A DNA stretch of 60,574 nucleotides from CBDUBS01 sp965365445 (GTDB lineage: Bacteria > Bacteroidota > Rhodothermia > Rhodothermales > DASSAV01): NCBI GenBank assembly GCA_965365445.1, contig CBDUBS010000003.1:1-60574 (forward strand), read 5' to 3'. The position numbers and the translations under genes are program-made. The notes under the pieces were generated by a model. It had not been told where the DNA came from and did no database searches. It was given only the letters and a program-made list of their open reading frames with translations. Shown here in pieces: positions 18,398 through 24,117 of this stretch (within the stretch, counting starts at the first letter, position 1; the number at the start of each line of letters is the position of its first letter).

Positions 18398-18439
18398 GGG
18401 CGGTGAGGGATTCGAACCCCCGACCTCCTTAAGGCAGGC
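18398..18439 (-). pseudogene. Orphan tRNA-Val 3' half, copy 1 (insertion scar)
   Basis: On the minus strand these 42 nt match the acceptor 3' strand, T-arm, variable loop and part of the anticodon arm of the intact tRNA-Val at 21214-21287. Five nucleotides of the anticodon loop/stem are missing. The 5' half is absent. It cannot make a tRNA. It lies just behind the proA terminator, where the native tRNA-Val gene would have ended. Confidence 0.9.
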
Positions 18440-18821
18440 AACTACATTACAAAACCCTGCTCGTAAGGTGCGGTTCAATTTTATGTGCAGGTTTTGAAGT
18501 CATTGCGCCTTTCTCCGCTGCTTCTTTTTCCACGGTTAATCAGCGTGAGTCGCCCATCCAAAGCGGCTGACTCGTAGGATCGCTACAGCCATCTGGGGCC
18601 AGGCGGTGCACTTGCCGGAGATCAAACCGTGTCGGTCGGGTGCGCTTATCGAGCAGGCGCTTGTCAACGTCGTGCTTCATTCAGGCACGCAGCCGCCCGA
18701 TCTGGAGGTTGAAATGCTCCGCGAGTCCGATCAGGTCTTTACCGGCTGCCGCCACATCACGTGTTCAAGCCGGTTGTGCCTGAAGCGTCGTTGCCCGGCT
18801 ATAACAAACCATGCGCTACCT
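18440..18821. other. Gene-free stretch with decayed remnants
   Basis: No convincing intact gene occurs in these 382 bp. A minus-strand frame ending at about 18680 reads GKDLIGLAEHFNLQIGRLRA and then stops. It could be the C-terminal remnant of a lost coiled-coil protein; the pattern recalls the end of chemotaxis receptors, at low certainty. At 18456-18468 the 13-mer CCTGCTCGTAAGG differs by one base from the anticodon arm of the intact tRNA-Val. Confidence 0.4.
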
Positions 18822-19016
18822 TCAGATCGAACGGTTCGCGGCCTGTGCCGCACCGATCGGCTCGAGAACGTCCTGAATGGCTCTGGCTTCCGCCTCCGTA
18901 AGCTCCGTTCCGCGGCGCACTTTCGCGAATAGCGTCTGCTCCGGCATACCTGCCCGCCGGGCCACCTCCGCCAGGTTTAGCAGTGGCCGCAACTTTTGCA
19001 ATGTTTGTATGGTCAT
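18822..19016 (-). CDS. Small helix-turn-helix protein of a toxin-antitoxin-like operon
   Basis: The 64-residue protein contains a probable helix-turn-helix (LNLAEVARRAGMPEQTLFAKV, about residues 13-33) followed by LTEAEARAIQDVL, as in short XRE/Cro-like or plasmid-maintenance regulators. Its start overlaps the stop of the DUF2283 gene by 4 bp (19013-19016), so it is translated by coupling. It is third in the operon DUF4258-DUF2283-HTH and could be a transcriptional autoregulator of the module. The function is inferred. Confidence 0.7.
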   Translation of the reverse strand: MTIQTLQKLRPLLNLAEVARRAGMPEQTLFAKVRRGTELTEAEARAIQDVLEPIGAAQAANRSI

Positions 19017-19252
19017 GCCGCCTGCCTGTCCTTCTTGTCCTCTATGACCTCAAAGCTATACTGTCGCTGCATCAACTCTATGTCCACACGACGGCTGGCA
19101 TGCTCAATCTCGATCTCTGAAAGACGGTTCTGCTTATCGTAAAGCAGGGTAATGTCCGGATCTTCCGTATCCACCCCTGTCTCCACCTCATACGGTGTCC
19201 GGACGAGCGTAATGTTTAATGTATCCGTATCAGGATAGTATTCGATTCTCAT
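19013..19252 (-). CDS. DUF2283 protein, putative antitoxin-like partner
   Basis: The 79-residue protein matches the DUF2283 pattern. It begins MRIEYYPDTDTLNITL, has the acidic centre DTEDPDITLLYD and continues with LSEIEIEHASRRV. DUF2283 proteins are short acidic beta-rich proteins of unproved function that often sit beside DUF4258 genes. It lies 3 bp after the DUF4258 gene and overlaps the HTH gene. In toxin-antitoxin logic the acidic protein would neutralise the basic DUF4258 neighbour. That assignment is an inference. Confidence 0.8.
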   Translation of the reverse strand: MRIEYYPDTDTLNITLVRTPYEVETGVDTEDPDITLLYDKQNRLSEIEIEHASRRVDIELMQRQYSFEVIEDKKDRQAA

Positions 19253-19255
19253 AAT

Positions 19256-19501
19256 CTACCTCTGGCGATACCTTTTCTCGAAATCACGATCAGGATAGAT
19301 CGTATGCAGGGTTTCTCCGTCCTCCAGAACAACGACGCGCACGTACTTTCCGATCTCCGGCATAAAGCCCCACAGACGATGCCGCCCGTCCGGTTGCACC
19401 TCCTTATGGACGATACCCGTCAGCATACGTTCTACCCAAGCCGTTTCGATGCCCCTCTTTATGCGCTGCGCTTCGAAATGTACGGTGGCTTTCATAGACA
19501 T
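19256..19501 (-). CDS. DUF4258 protein, putative toxin-like component
   Basis: The small basic protein (81 residues from ATG 19501, 79 from ATG 19495) has the DUF4258 layout: F-x-A-x-R-I-K-R-G-I-E, then VERMLTGIVHKEV, GKYVRVVVLEDGETLHTIYPD and a charged C-terminus. Several DUF4258 proteins occur in toxin-antitoxin-like pairs and are suspected to have a RelE/ParE-like fold, but activity is not established. The promoter at 19503-19531 puts the transcription start near 19496. ATG 19495 as a leaderless start is thus more likely than ATG 19501. It is first in the three-gene operon. Confidence 0.8.
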   Translation of the reverse strand: MSMKATVHFEAQRIKRGIETAWVERMLTGIVHKEVQPDGRHRLWGFMPEIGKYVRVVVLEDGETLHTIYPDRDFEKRYRQR

Positions 19502-19750
19502 GATATTACGATGTCATAAGTGCATTGTCAAGTATATTATGCACGCGCTCCACGAGCAAGGCGGCCGTATGCCGCCGGGTAGTAGCCGGCGCCACGCGTT
19601 ATGCGGCTTCGCGCCGTTGGGCTCGTTTTTTTACGTAGGACCTGCGCGTTCCAAAAGGCAATCGCCTGGTAGACATCAAGGGCTACCGCGCCGGGGAGAA
19701 GTCCATGCCATTATACGTGAGGAAACCGCAGTGTAGGTACAGGAAGGAGC
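19502..19750. other. Gene-free stretch between DUF4258 promoter and second repeat copy
   Basis: Beyond the promoter I see no complete gene in these 249 bp. A short open plus-strand frame after the stop at 19636 reads DLRVPKGNRLVDIKGYRAGE and runs into the repeat. It may be the remnant of a lost coding sequence, not identified. The junction with the 253-bp repeat at 19750/19751 has no target-site duplication or obvious motif. Confidence 0.4.
19503..19531 (-). promoter_or_regulatory. Strong sigma-70-like promoter of the DUF4258 operon
   Basis: On the minus strand TTGACA (19526-19531) is followed after exactly 17 bp by TAATAT (19503-19508). The predicted start is about 19496, essentially at the ATG of the DUF4258 gene, which implies a leaderless message. 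TATGACAT and TGCATAAT/ATGCA-like repeats within the spacer could be regulator sites. Confidence 0.75.
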
Positions 19751-19861
19751 GCGGAAGTAGCCGTAAGCACCCAGAAGCTGCACGCCCGCGGGCCCATGGG
19801 GCTGGAGGAGCTGACGACCTACAAGTGGATCGGCATAGGCGACGGACACATCCGGGCGTAG
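19751..19861 (+). pseudogene. proA: Duplicated 3' fragment of proA
   Basis: It contains the last 36 codons and the TAG stop (19859-19861) of proA, identical to 18187-18297. There is no start codon, active site or upstream domain. It would make no enzyme. It matters as a homology arm: recombination with the complete gene would regenerate an intact proA and delete the intervening DUF4258 module. Confidence 0.95.
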
Positions 19862-19914
19862 CGACGCCTGCTGCAATCATAAATACCGATCAGGGGCTGA
19901 AACAGGCAAATAAA

Positions 19915-19955
19915 AAGCCCGAAGCCGCCGTTTCCGGCAGAATCGGGCTTGTTTT
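19915..19955. terminator. Duplicated intrinsic terminator
   Basis: It is the same hairpin as at 18351-18391 (AAGCCCGA and TCGGGCTT, then GTTTT). In its new place it would insulate the DUF4258 operon from leftward transcription coming from the HepT-MntA genes or the tRNAs. Confidence 0.8.
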
Positions 19956-19961
19956 CGGGGT

Positions 19962-20003
19962 GGGCGGTGAGGGATTCGAACCCCCGACCTCCTTAAGGCA
20001 GGC
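19962..20003 (-). pseudogene. Orphan tRNA-Val 3' half, copy 2
   Basis: It is identical to the fragment at 18398-18439, including the 5-nt deletion in the anticodon arm, so the deletion happened before the duplication. It marks the left edge of the HepT-MntA segment. Confidence 0.9.
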
Positions 20004-20147
20004 CGACAGGAGTTGTAATCATGTTCTTAAGCACAACAAAATAAATAGTATGCGCATGGTATTTTATGCGCCATATTTGATGCCGTCCGCCATACTTGCA
20101 AGAAGTGAGGAGATGCGTCTCTGCATCATCACCGCTGTTGATCCAAA

Positions 20148-20501
20148 CTACGTACTCTTCGGCGGAGATGGCAACAGTGGTTCGAGTGCTTCCAGCAGCG
20201 CGGGCACCTCGCGTTTGGCCGTGTTCCACACGAGGTCCAGGTTGACAATATCGTAGCCATGGATCAAGTGGTCTCGCATGCCCGTCATCTGCCGCCAGGG
20301 CAGCTCGTGGTATCGTGACTTGAAGGTGTTGGAGAGCCGCTTCGCCGCTTCGCCAAGTACGAGAAACTGGTGCAGCACGGCGGACTGCACGAGGAGGTTC
20401 GTCCGAAAGCCCTCCCCATCGGTTTCGTGAGTGAACTGCACGATGAGCCGCGCGGCGCGGGCAACGTCAAGCAGGTGCGCCTGATCGTCGTGCTTGCTCA
20501 T
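20148..20501 (-). CDS. hepT: HEPN-domain toxin HepT (DUF86)
   Basis: The 117-residue helical HEPN protein carries the RX4HXY ribonuclease motif at R76, H81 and Y83 (MRDHLIHGYD). In characterised HepT-MntA pairs the HEPN protein cleaves RNA. The partner silences it by transferring AMP groups to the motif tyrosine. Its start overlaps the mntA stop by 4 bp, so the partner is made first from the same message. The 144 bp downstream to the tRNA scar hold no gene. Confidence 0.9.
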   Translation of the reverse strand: MSKHDDQAHLLDVARAARLIVQFTHETDGEGFRTNLLVQSAVLHQFLVLGEAAKRLSNTFKSRYHELPWRQMTGMRDHLIHGYDIVNLDLVWNTAKREVPALLEALEPLLPSPPKST

Positions 20502-20815
20502 GCTGCCTGGTAGATGGGGCGTGCCGATGTAAGAATCGCGTCGCGCCTGATCCAGTTGGGGCTATCCTGGACGGCCTTCCGCTCGATCAGATCCACCTCG
20601 CGCCCGAAGATCGCCTCCAGTTCGTCCTCCATCGTCACGAGGTCGAAGAGGCTCGTGGGCGCGCCCTCCTGGAACGTGACGAGCACGTCGATATCGCTGC
20701 CCGCTTGAAAGTCGTCGCGCAGCACAGAGCCGAAGAGCGCCATCTCCCGCACGTGCCAGCGACGGCAGAAAGCGTCGAGTTCGTCATCTGGTATTTCGAT
20801 GGCAGGCACTCTCAC
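20498..20815 (-). CDS. mntA: Minimal nucleotidyltransferase antitoxin MntA
   Basis: The 105-residue protein has the minimal nucleotidyltransferase motif GSX10DXD at G29, S30, D41 and D43 (ALFGSVLRDDFQAGSDIDV), with a third acidic residue later in EVDLIE. In this family it AMPylates the HEPN toxin and so acts as antitoxin. It starts at GTG 20815 and overlaps hepT by 4 bp. The antitoxin-first order and overlap are typical. Confidence 0.9.
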   Translation of the reverse strand: MRVPAIEIPDDELDAFCRRWHVREMALFGSVLRDDFQAGSDIDVLVTFQEGAPTSLFDLVTMEDELEAIFGREVDLIERKAVQDSPNWIRRDAILTSARPIYQAA

Positions 20816-21213
20816 TGCGGTTCGAGAAGGTGAAAGAGGACTGGCTCGGAGTTACCGCCGCTCAGCGTGTTTTCACCAATTGGATACTCCGCACAATCGG
20901 GGAGGTTCAGGGGACGCACGGCAACCTGTAATCAGCTCCGTTGCAGCAGTCCTATATTGACTTGCTGATTACAGAATCAGCCCTGAAGCCATTCGGCGCT
21001 TCGCCGTCAATACTTACAGGTTACCTATACATCGTACTGATGTTCGCTGTTAAGGTATCGACAGATATCTCGACCCTCGGCTATACTTGTATAGTGTTTC
21101 TTTCACCCCATTCGCCTTTAGTAAGCAGCAAATCTCGCTGCTCCGTTTCGAACAACACGTCCGAATATGACCGGCAGGCAATTATTTTCAAGGGATACGG
21201 GGCGTTCCGGGGT
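20816..21213. other. Gene-free right end of the islet
   Basis: These 398 bp hold no intact gene. A plus-strand frame ending at TAA 20929-20931 reads KEDWLGVTAAQRVFTNWILR and continues for a few residues to the stop. It looks like the C-terminal remnant of a lost protein that I do not recognise. Two nested inverted repeats centre on this stop codon. The rest is A+T-rich up to the tRNA-Val 3' end. Confidence 0.45.
20926..20974. repeat. 11-bp perfect inverted repeat (27-nt loop) in the islet
   Basis: CTGTAATCAGC at 20926-20936 is the exact reverse complement of GCTGATTACAG at 20964-20974. A second pair overlaps it: AACCTGTAA at 20923-20931 with TTACAGGTT at 21014-21022. No T-run follows either arm, so a simple terminator is unlikely. 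They may be the ends of a lost insertion. Confidence 0.6.
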
Positions 21214-21287
21214 GGGCGGTGAGGGATTCGAACCCCCGACCTCCTGCTTGTAAGGCAGGCGCTCTAAACCGGCTGAGCTAACCGCCC
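21214..21287 (-). tRNA. tRNA-Val (anticodon UAC)
   Basis: On the minus strand the 74 nt fold into a full cloverleaf. The acceptor GGGCGGT pairs with ACCGCCC, the D-stem is GCTC/GAGC, the anticodon stem is CCTGC/GCAGG with loop CTTACAA (anticodon TAC), and the T-arm has TTCGAAT. The CCA end is not encoded. It lies 75 bp downstream of tRNA-Gly and is probably cotranscribed with it. Its 3' half recurs as two orphan scars upstream of the islet genes. Confidence 0.95.
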
Positions 21288-21362
21288 TCGGCTCGTTCCA
21301 GAGAAGTACGGCCGGGAACGATACGCGCGACAAAAAAAGAGATCCGCCGGGTGGGGACCTCG

Positions 21363-21438
21363 TGGAGCGGGAAACGGGATTCGAACCCGCGACCCTCAGC
21401 TTGGGAAGCTGATGCTCTACCAACTGAGCTATTCCCGC
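21363..21438 (-). tRNA. tRNA-Gly (anticodon CCC)
   Basis: On the minus strand the acceptor GCGGGAA pairs with TTCCCGC, the D-stem is GCTC/GAGC, and the anticodon stem is TCAGC/GCTGA with loop TTCCCAA (anticodon CCC). The T-arm has GTTCGAATC. The terminal CCA is encoded (21363-21365). Its 5' end lies about 4 nt from the predicted transcription start of the promoter at 21449-21477. Confidence 0.95.
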
Positions 21439-21448
21439 ATGTGACGAT

Positions 21449-21477
21449 ATTCTACACCCATTTTCAGTGAATGTCAA
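21449..21477 (-). promoter_or_regulatory. Sigma-70-like promoter of the tRNA-Gly/tRNA-Val pair
   Basis: On the minus strand TTGACA (21472-21477), a 17-bp spacer and TAGAAT (21449-21454) lie just ahead of tRNA-Gly. The predicted start near 21442 leaves almost no leader. The near-consensus quality fits a strongly expressed tRNA operon. Confidence 0.8.
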
Positions 21478-21523
21478 GCACCCGGCTGGAAGTGTTTGTG
21501 CGAATTCGTATCTTATCAGCCTT

Positions 21524-21553
21524 TTGACGCCGCTCGAAGGGCCCGGCTAGAAC
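21524..21553 (+). promoter_or_regulatory. Candidate promoter of rpmH-rnpA
   Basis: TTGACG (21524-21529) and TAGAAC (21548-21553) are separated by 18 bp. This would start transcription near 21560 and give rpmH a leader of about 55 nt. It diverges from the tRNA promoter, from which it is about 50 bp away. Confidence 0.5.
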
Positions 21554-21615
21554 ACGCGGCCGATCCCGGCGTTAGACCGTTTTCTTTTGTCGAAGATCAG
21601 ACCGGAGCAGATAGC

Positions 21616-21771
21616 ATGAAACGCACTTATCAGCCAAGCCGCAGGAAGCGGGCGAACACGCACGGGTTTCGCGCCCGGATGGCAACCAAGAACGGACGCC
21701 GGGTGCTTGCCCGTCGCCGCGCCAAAGGGCGGAAGAACCTGACCGTTTCCGATACGCGCAGCGGTAAATAA
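21616..21771 (+). CDS. rpmH: 50S ribosomal protein L34
   Basis: The 51-residue basic protein shows the L34 signature MKRTYQPSRRKRANTHGFR followed by MATKNGRRVLARRRAKGR. ATG 21616 is the only start giving this conserved N-terminus. A longer frame upstream is not coding. The C-terminal seven residues extend a little beyond the usual 44-46. L34 sits at the base of the large ribosomal subunit. It heads the rpmH-rnpA-yidC-mnmE-mnmG-rsmG cluster, which commonly lies beside the replication origin. Confidence 0.98.
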   Translation: MKRTYQPSRRKRANTHGFRARMATKNGRRVLARRRAKGRKNLTVSDTRSGK

Positions 21772-21821
21772 GTTCCTTGCAAGGACTTGAGCCGCCCGGC
21801 GAGGAAACCCCTCGGAAAAGG

Positions 21822-22262
21822 GTGTTTCCGCGTGCAAGCCGGTTGAAACAGCGTCGGTTCATCCGGGCGCTGTTCGACCGGAACAGGAAGGATGTTCATT
21901 CCGTAGCGGCCGGAAGTGTCCGGTTGGTCATTCGCAGCGTGCCGCGGAAGGATTGCGCAGCCGGGGCGCCGGTGCAGGTGGGCTTCGCCCCCGGCCGCGG
22001 CGTCAGGAAAGCCGTCGCGCGCAACCGCATAAAACGAGTATTACGTGAGGTCTACCGGGTACATCAGCACCTCCTGGTAGACCTTTTTCGTGACAGCGAC
22101 CGGACGCTGACGGTAATGGTGCTTTTCCGGGGAACCCCGGAAACACTCGGACGCGCCCGGGAGGACCTACCCAGAGCTTTGCAACAGGTGGCATCCCGTT
22201 TTCGTACCGCACCGGGCCGGAGCGCGCAGGCCGGCGAGGAGCCGTCCGGAGGTTCCGTATAA
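21822..22262 (+). CDS. rnpA: Ribonuclease P protein component
   Basis: This basic protein assists the RNase P RNA in trimming tRNA 5' leaders. The family motif is visible as RKAVARNRIKRVLREVYR, with the leading FPRASRLKQRRF. I use GTG 21822 because it gives the usual N-terminus. TTG 21777 would add 15 residues and nearly abut rpmH. From GTG it has 146 residues, including a 20-residue Ser/Gly/Ala-rich tail not typical of the family. yidD, often found next, is absent and yidC follows after 38 bp. Confidence 0.93.
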   Translation: MFPRASRLKQRRFIRALFDRNRKDVHSVAAGSVRLVIRSVPRKDCAAGAPVQVGFAPGRGVRKAVARNRIKRVLREVYRVHQHLLVDLFRDSDRTLTVMVLFRGTPETLGRAREDLPRALQQVASRFRTAPGRSAQAGEEPSGGSV

Positions 22263-22300
22263 TCAGGCTTCGATCAGCAGCTTTTTTCTGGAGAACGACC

Positions 22301-24091
22301 GTGGACCGTAACGTCGTTATTGCAACCGTTTTGATCAGCCTCATCCTGGTGGTGTGGTTTACCTGGCTAACCCCGCCGCCGTCGGCCGTTCCGCCCGCCG
22401 GGGAGGAAGTGGTAGTAGATACGGCCGCCGTGGACGACCTCGATGCGAGCACCGGGAAGCTGCGTGACGAAATCCCGGCCCTGCCCCTCGACTCTACGAT
22501 GACGGCGGACGCACCCCGGAGGGAGATTACGGTCGTCTCCGACCTGTTCGCGGCCACATTCTCCACGCAGGGCGGCACGCTTACCTCGTTCGAGTTGAGC
22601 GAGTATACCAAGTTCGACCAGAAAACCCCCGTACAACTCGTCTCGAAGAACCAGGTCGGGGCGCTCGGTCTGGTTTTTACGACCCCCTCGAACCACGTCA
22701 TCGATACCCGGGCCCTGCGGTTCGAGCCGAGCGTCGATCGGGATACGCTGCACGTAGAAGGAGCGCCGGCCGAGCTTTCGTTCACGACCCGTATCGGAGG
22801 GGGGGTTATCCGATATACGTATACCTTCCAGCCCGAAAGCTACGAGATCGATTTGCAGGTGGCGAAACAGGGCGCCGGGCAATTCGAGACACGGGAAGGG
22901 TACGAGATGGTATGGTACGGCGGCATCCCGTTTACCGAGGATAACCTCGAAGACGAGGCGCGGCACGCCGGGGCGTATGCCCGCAGCGGCGGCGAGGTGG
23001 AGTACATTGACCTCATCGGAGAGGAGACGGATAGCCGGCAGCTCTCCGGAGAAGTGACCTGGGTGTCCGTAAAAAACAAGTATTTCACTTCGGTCATCAT
23101 GCCGCAGGGGCAGACGCGCGGGGCCGAACTGGAAGGAGAAACGAGCGGCAACGTAGAGGGTGGGACGCTCTGGAAGGACTTCGCCGCCCGGGTGGTCATG
23201 CCGCCGGCCGAAGCCCGCGTGGATTCCTTCACGCTGTACATCGGGCCGCTTGAGTTTTACCGGATCACGGATTATAACGTCGGCCTGTACGACATGGTGG
23301 ATTACGGGTACGACTTCTTCGAGTGGATCACCCGCCCGCTGGCGAAATTCGTGTTCATCCCGACGTTTACGTTCCTCGGGAATCTGCTGAAAAACTACGG
23401 CCTGGTAATCATCGTTTTCTCGATTCTCATCAAACTGCTGTTGTGGCCGCTGACGAAAAGCTCGTATGCCAGCATGGCCCGGATGCGGGAGCTTCAGCCG
23501 AAGATGGAAGCCATCAAGGAAAAGTACCCCGATAATCCGCAGAAGCAGCAGGAAGCGATGATGAAGATGTACAAGGAAACGGGGGTCAACCCGCTCGGCG
23601 GGTGCCTTCCGATGCTGCTTCAGTGGCCGGTGCTCATCGCCCTGTATCAGTTCTTTCCCCAATCGCTGGAGCTTCGGCAGGCCAGTTTTCTGTGGGCGGA
23701 AGACCTCTCCGCGCCCGATGTCATCCTGAATCTTCCGTTTACGATCCCTTTCTACGGGGATTTCGTGGCGGGCTTTACGGTGCTCATGGGCCTCTCGATG
23801 ATCATTCAGATGAAGCTGCAGGCGCAGCCGACCAATAACGCGCAGGCCAAGGTGCTGACGTATGTGTTTCCGGTGATGATCTTTATGATATTCAACCGGT
23901 TGTCCTCAGGGCTCAGCCTCTATTACCTGGTGTTCAATATCCTGTCTGCCGTGCAGCAGAAGATGATCAACCGGTCGTTTGAGAACAAAGAGGCGGGCGC
24001 GAACGGTAAGGCGGTCGGGAAACACCCGGGGAAGGCGGCAACGGGGGGTAAAGGGAAAACGGCGCCGGTCGGCAAGAAGCAAAACACGTGA
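22301..24091 (+). CDS. yidC: Membrane protein insertase YidC
   Basis: The 596-residue protein starts at GTG 22301. It has an N-terminal helix (VVIATVLISLILVVWFTWL) and a large periplasmic beta domain from about residue 70 to 330. The insertase core of five helices includes LGNLLKNYGLVIIVFSILIK, the cytoplasmic hairpin MARMRELQPKMEAIKEKYPD and GVNPLGGCLPMLLQWPVL. The C-terminus is Gly/Lys-rich and may contact ribosomes. It inserts membrane proteins alone or with SecYEG. Its stop overlaps a possible GTG start for mnmE. Confidence 0.97.
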   Translation: MDRNVVIATVLISLILVVWFTWLTPPPSAVPPAGEEVVVDTAAVDDLDASTGKLRDEIPALPLDSTMTADAPRREITVVSDLFAATFSTQGGTLTSFELSEYTKFDQKTPVQLVSKNQVGALGLVFTTPSNHVIDTRALRFEPSVDRDTLHVEGAPAELSFTTRIGGGVIRYTYTFQPESYEIDLQVAKQGAGQFETREGYEMVWYGGIPFTEDNLEDEARHAGAYARSGGEVEYIDLIGEETDSRQLSGEVTWVSVKNKYFTSVIMPQGQTRGAELEGETSGNVEGGTLWKDFAARVVMPPAEARVDSFTLYIGPLEFYRITDYNVGLYDMVDYGYDFFEWITRPLAKFVFIPTFTFLGNLLKNYGLVIIVFSILIKLLLWPLTKSSYASMARMRELQPKMEAIKEKYPDNPQKQQEAMMKMYKETGVNPLGGCLPMLLQWPVLIALYQFFPQSLELRQASFLWAEDLSAPDVILNLPFTIPFYGDFVAGFTVLMGLSMIIQMKLQAQPTNNAQAKVLTYVFPVMIFMIFNRLSSGLSLYYLVFNILSAVQQKMINRSFENKEAGANGKAVGKHPGKAATGGKGKTAPVGKKQNT

Positions 24092-24117
24092 GGCCGCAGC
24101 ATCGGGCAGCGTACGGA

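Larger units (their letters stand above)
18187..18439. repeat. 253-bp perfect direct repeat, copy 1
   Basis: Positions 18187-18439 recur base for base at 19751-20003. The unit contains the last 36 codons and stop of proA, the proA terminator and a 42-nt tRNA-Val 3' half with a 5-nt deletion. Identity stops abruptly at both edges. This copy is contiguous with complete proA and is therefore the ancestral one. Confidence 0.97.
19751..20003. repeat. 253-bp perfect direct repeat, copy 2
   Basis: It is identical to 18187-18439 with an offset of 1,564 bp. This copy is cut off inside proA and is preceded by unrelated islet sequence, so it is the derived copy. Zero mismatches imply a recent duplication, ongoing gene conversion or an assembly error. 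Confidence 0.97.
18440..21213. mobile_element. Accessory islet inserted in tRNA-Val, carrying two toxin-antitoxin-like modules
   Basis: The segment lies between an orphan tRNA-Val 3' half (18398-18439) and a complete tRNA-Val (21214-21287). That layout is expected when an element integrates within a tRNA gene and brings its own 3' half. It holds five small minus-strand genes (HTH, DUF2283, DUF4258, HepT, MntA), a partial proA duplicate and decayed sequence. Its intergenic parts are richer in A+T than the neighbouring genes. No integrase, transposase or resolvase is visible, so it is either non-autonomous or has decayed. Confidence 0.65.

Noticed and set aside
18606..18932. A 108-codon plus-strand frame in the islet
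   Set aside because: Its amino-acid make-up is Arg/Cys/Ser-rich without any pattern, it overlaps the HTH gene on the other strand, and it has no ribosome site. I treat it as non-coding.
19600..19640. Possible integron attC site (GTTGGGC near 19617)
   Set aside because: One arm fits the short core pattern, but no matching RYYYAAC partner at attC distance was found and no integrase is present.
18398..20003. Two extra tRNA-Val genes
   Set aside because: Both segments lack the 5' half and five bases of the anticodon arm, so no cloverleaf can form. They are scars, not genes.
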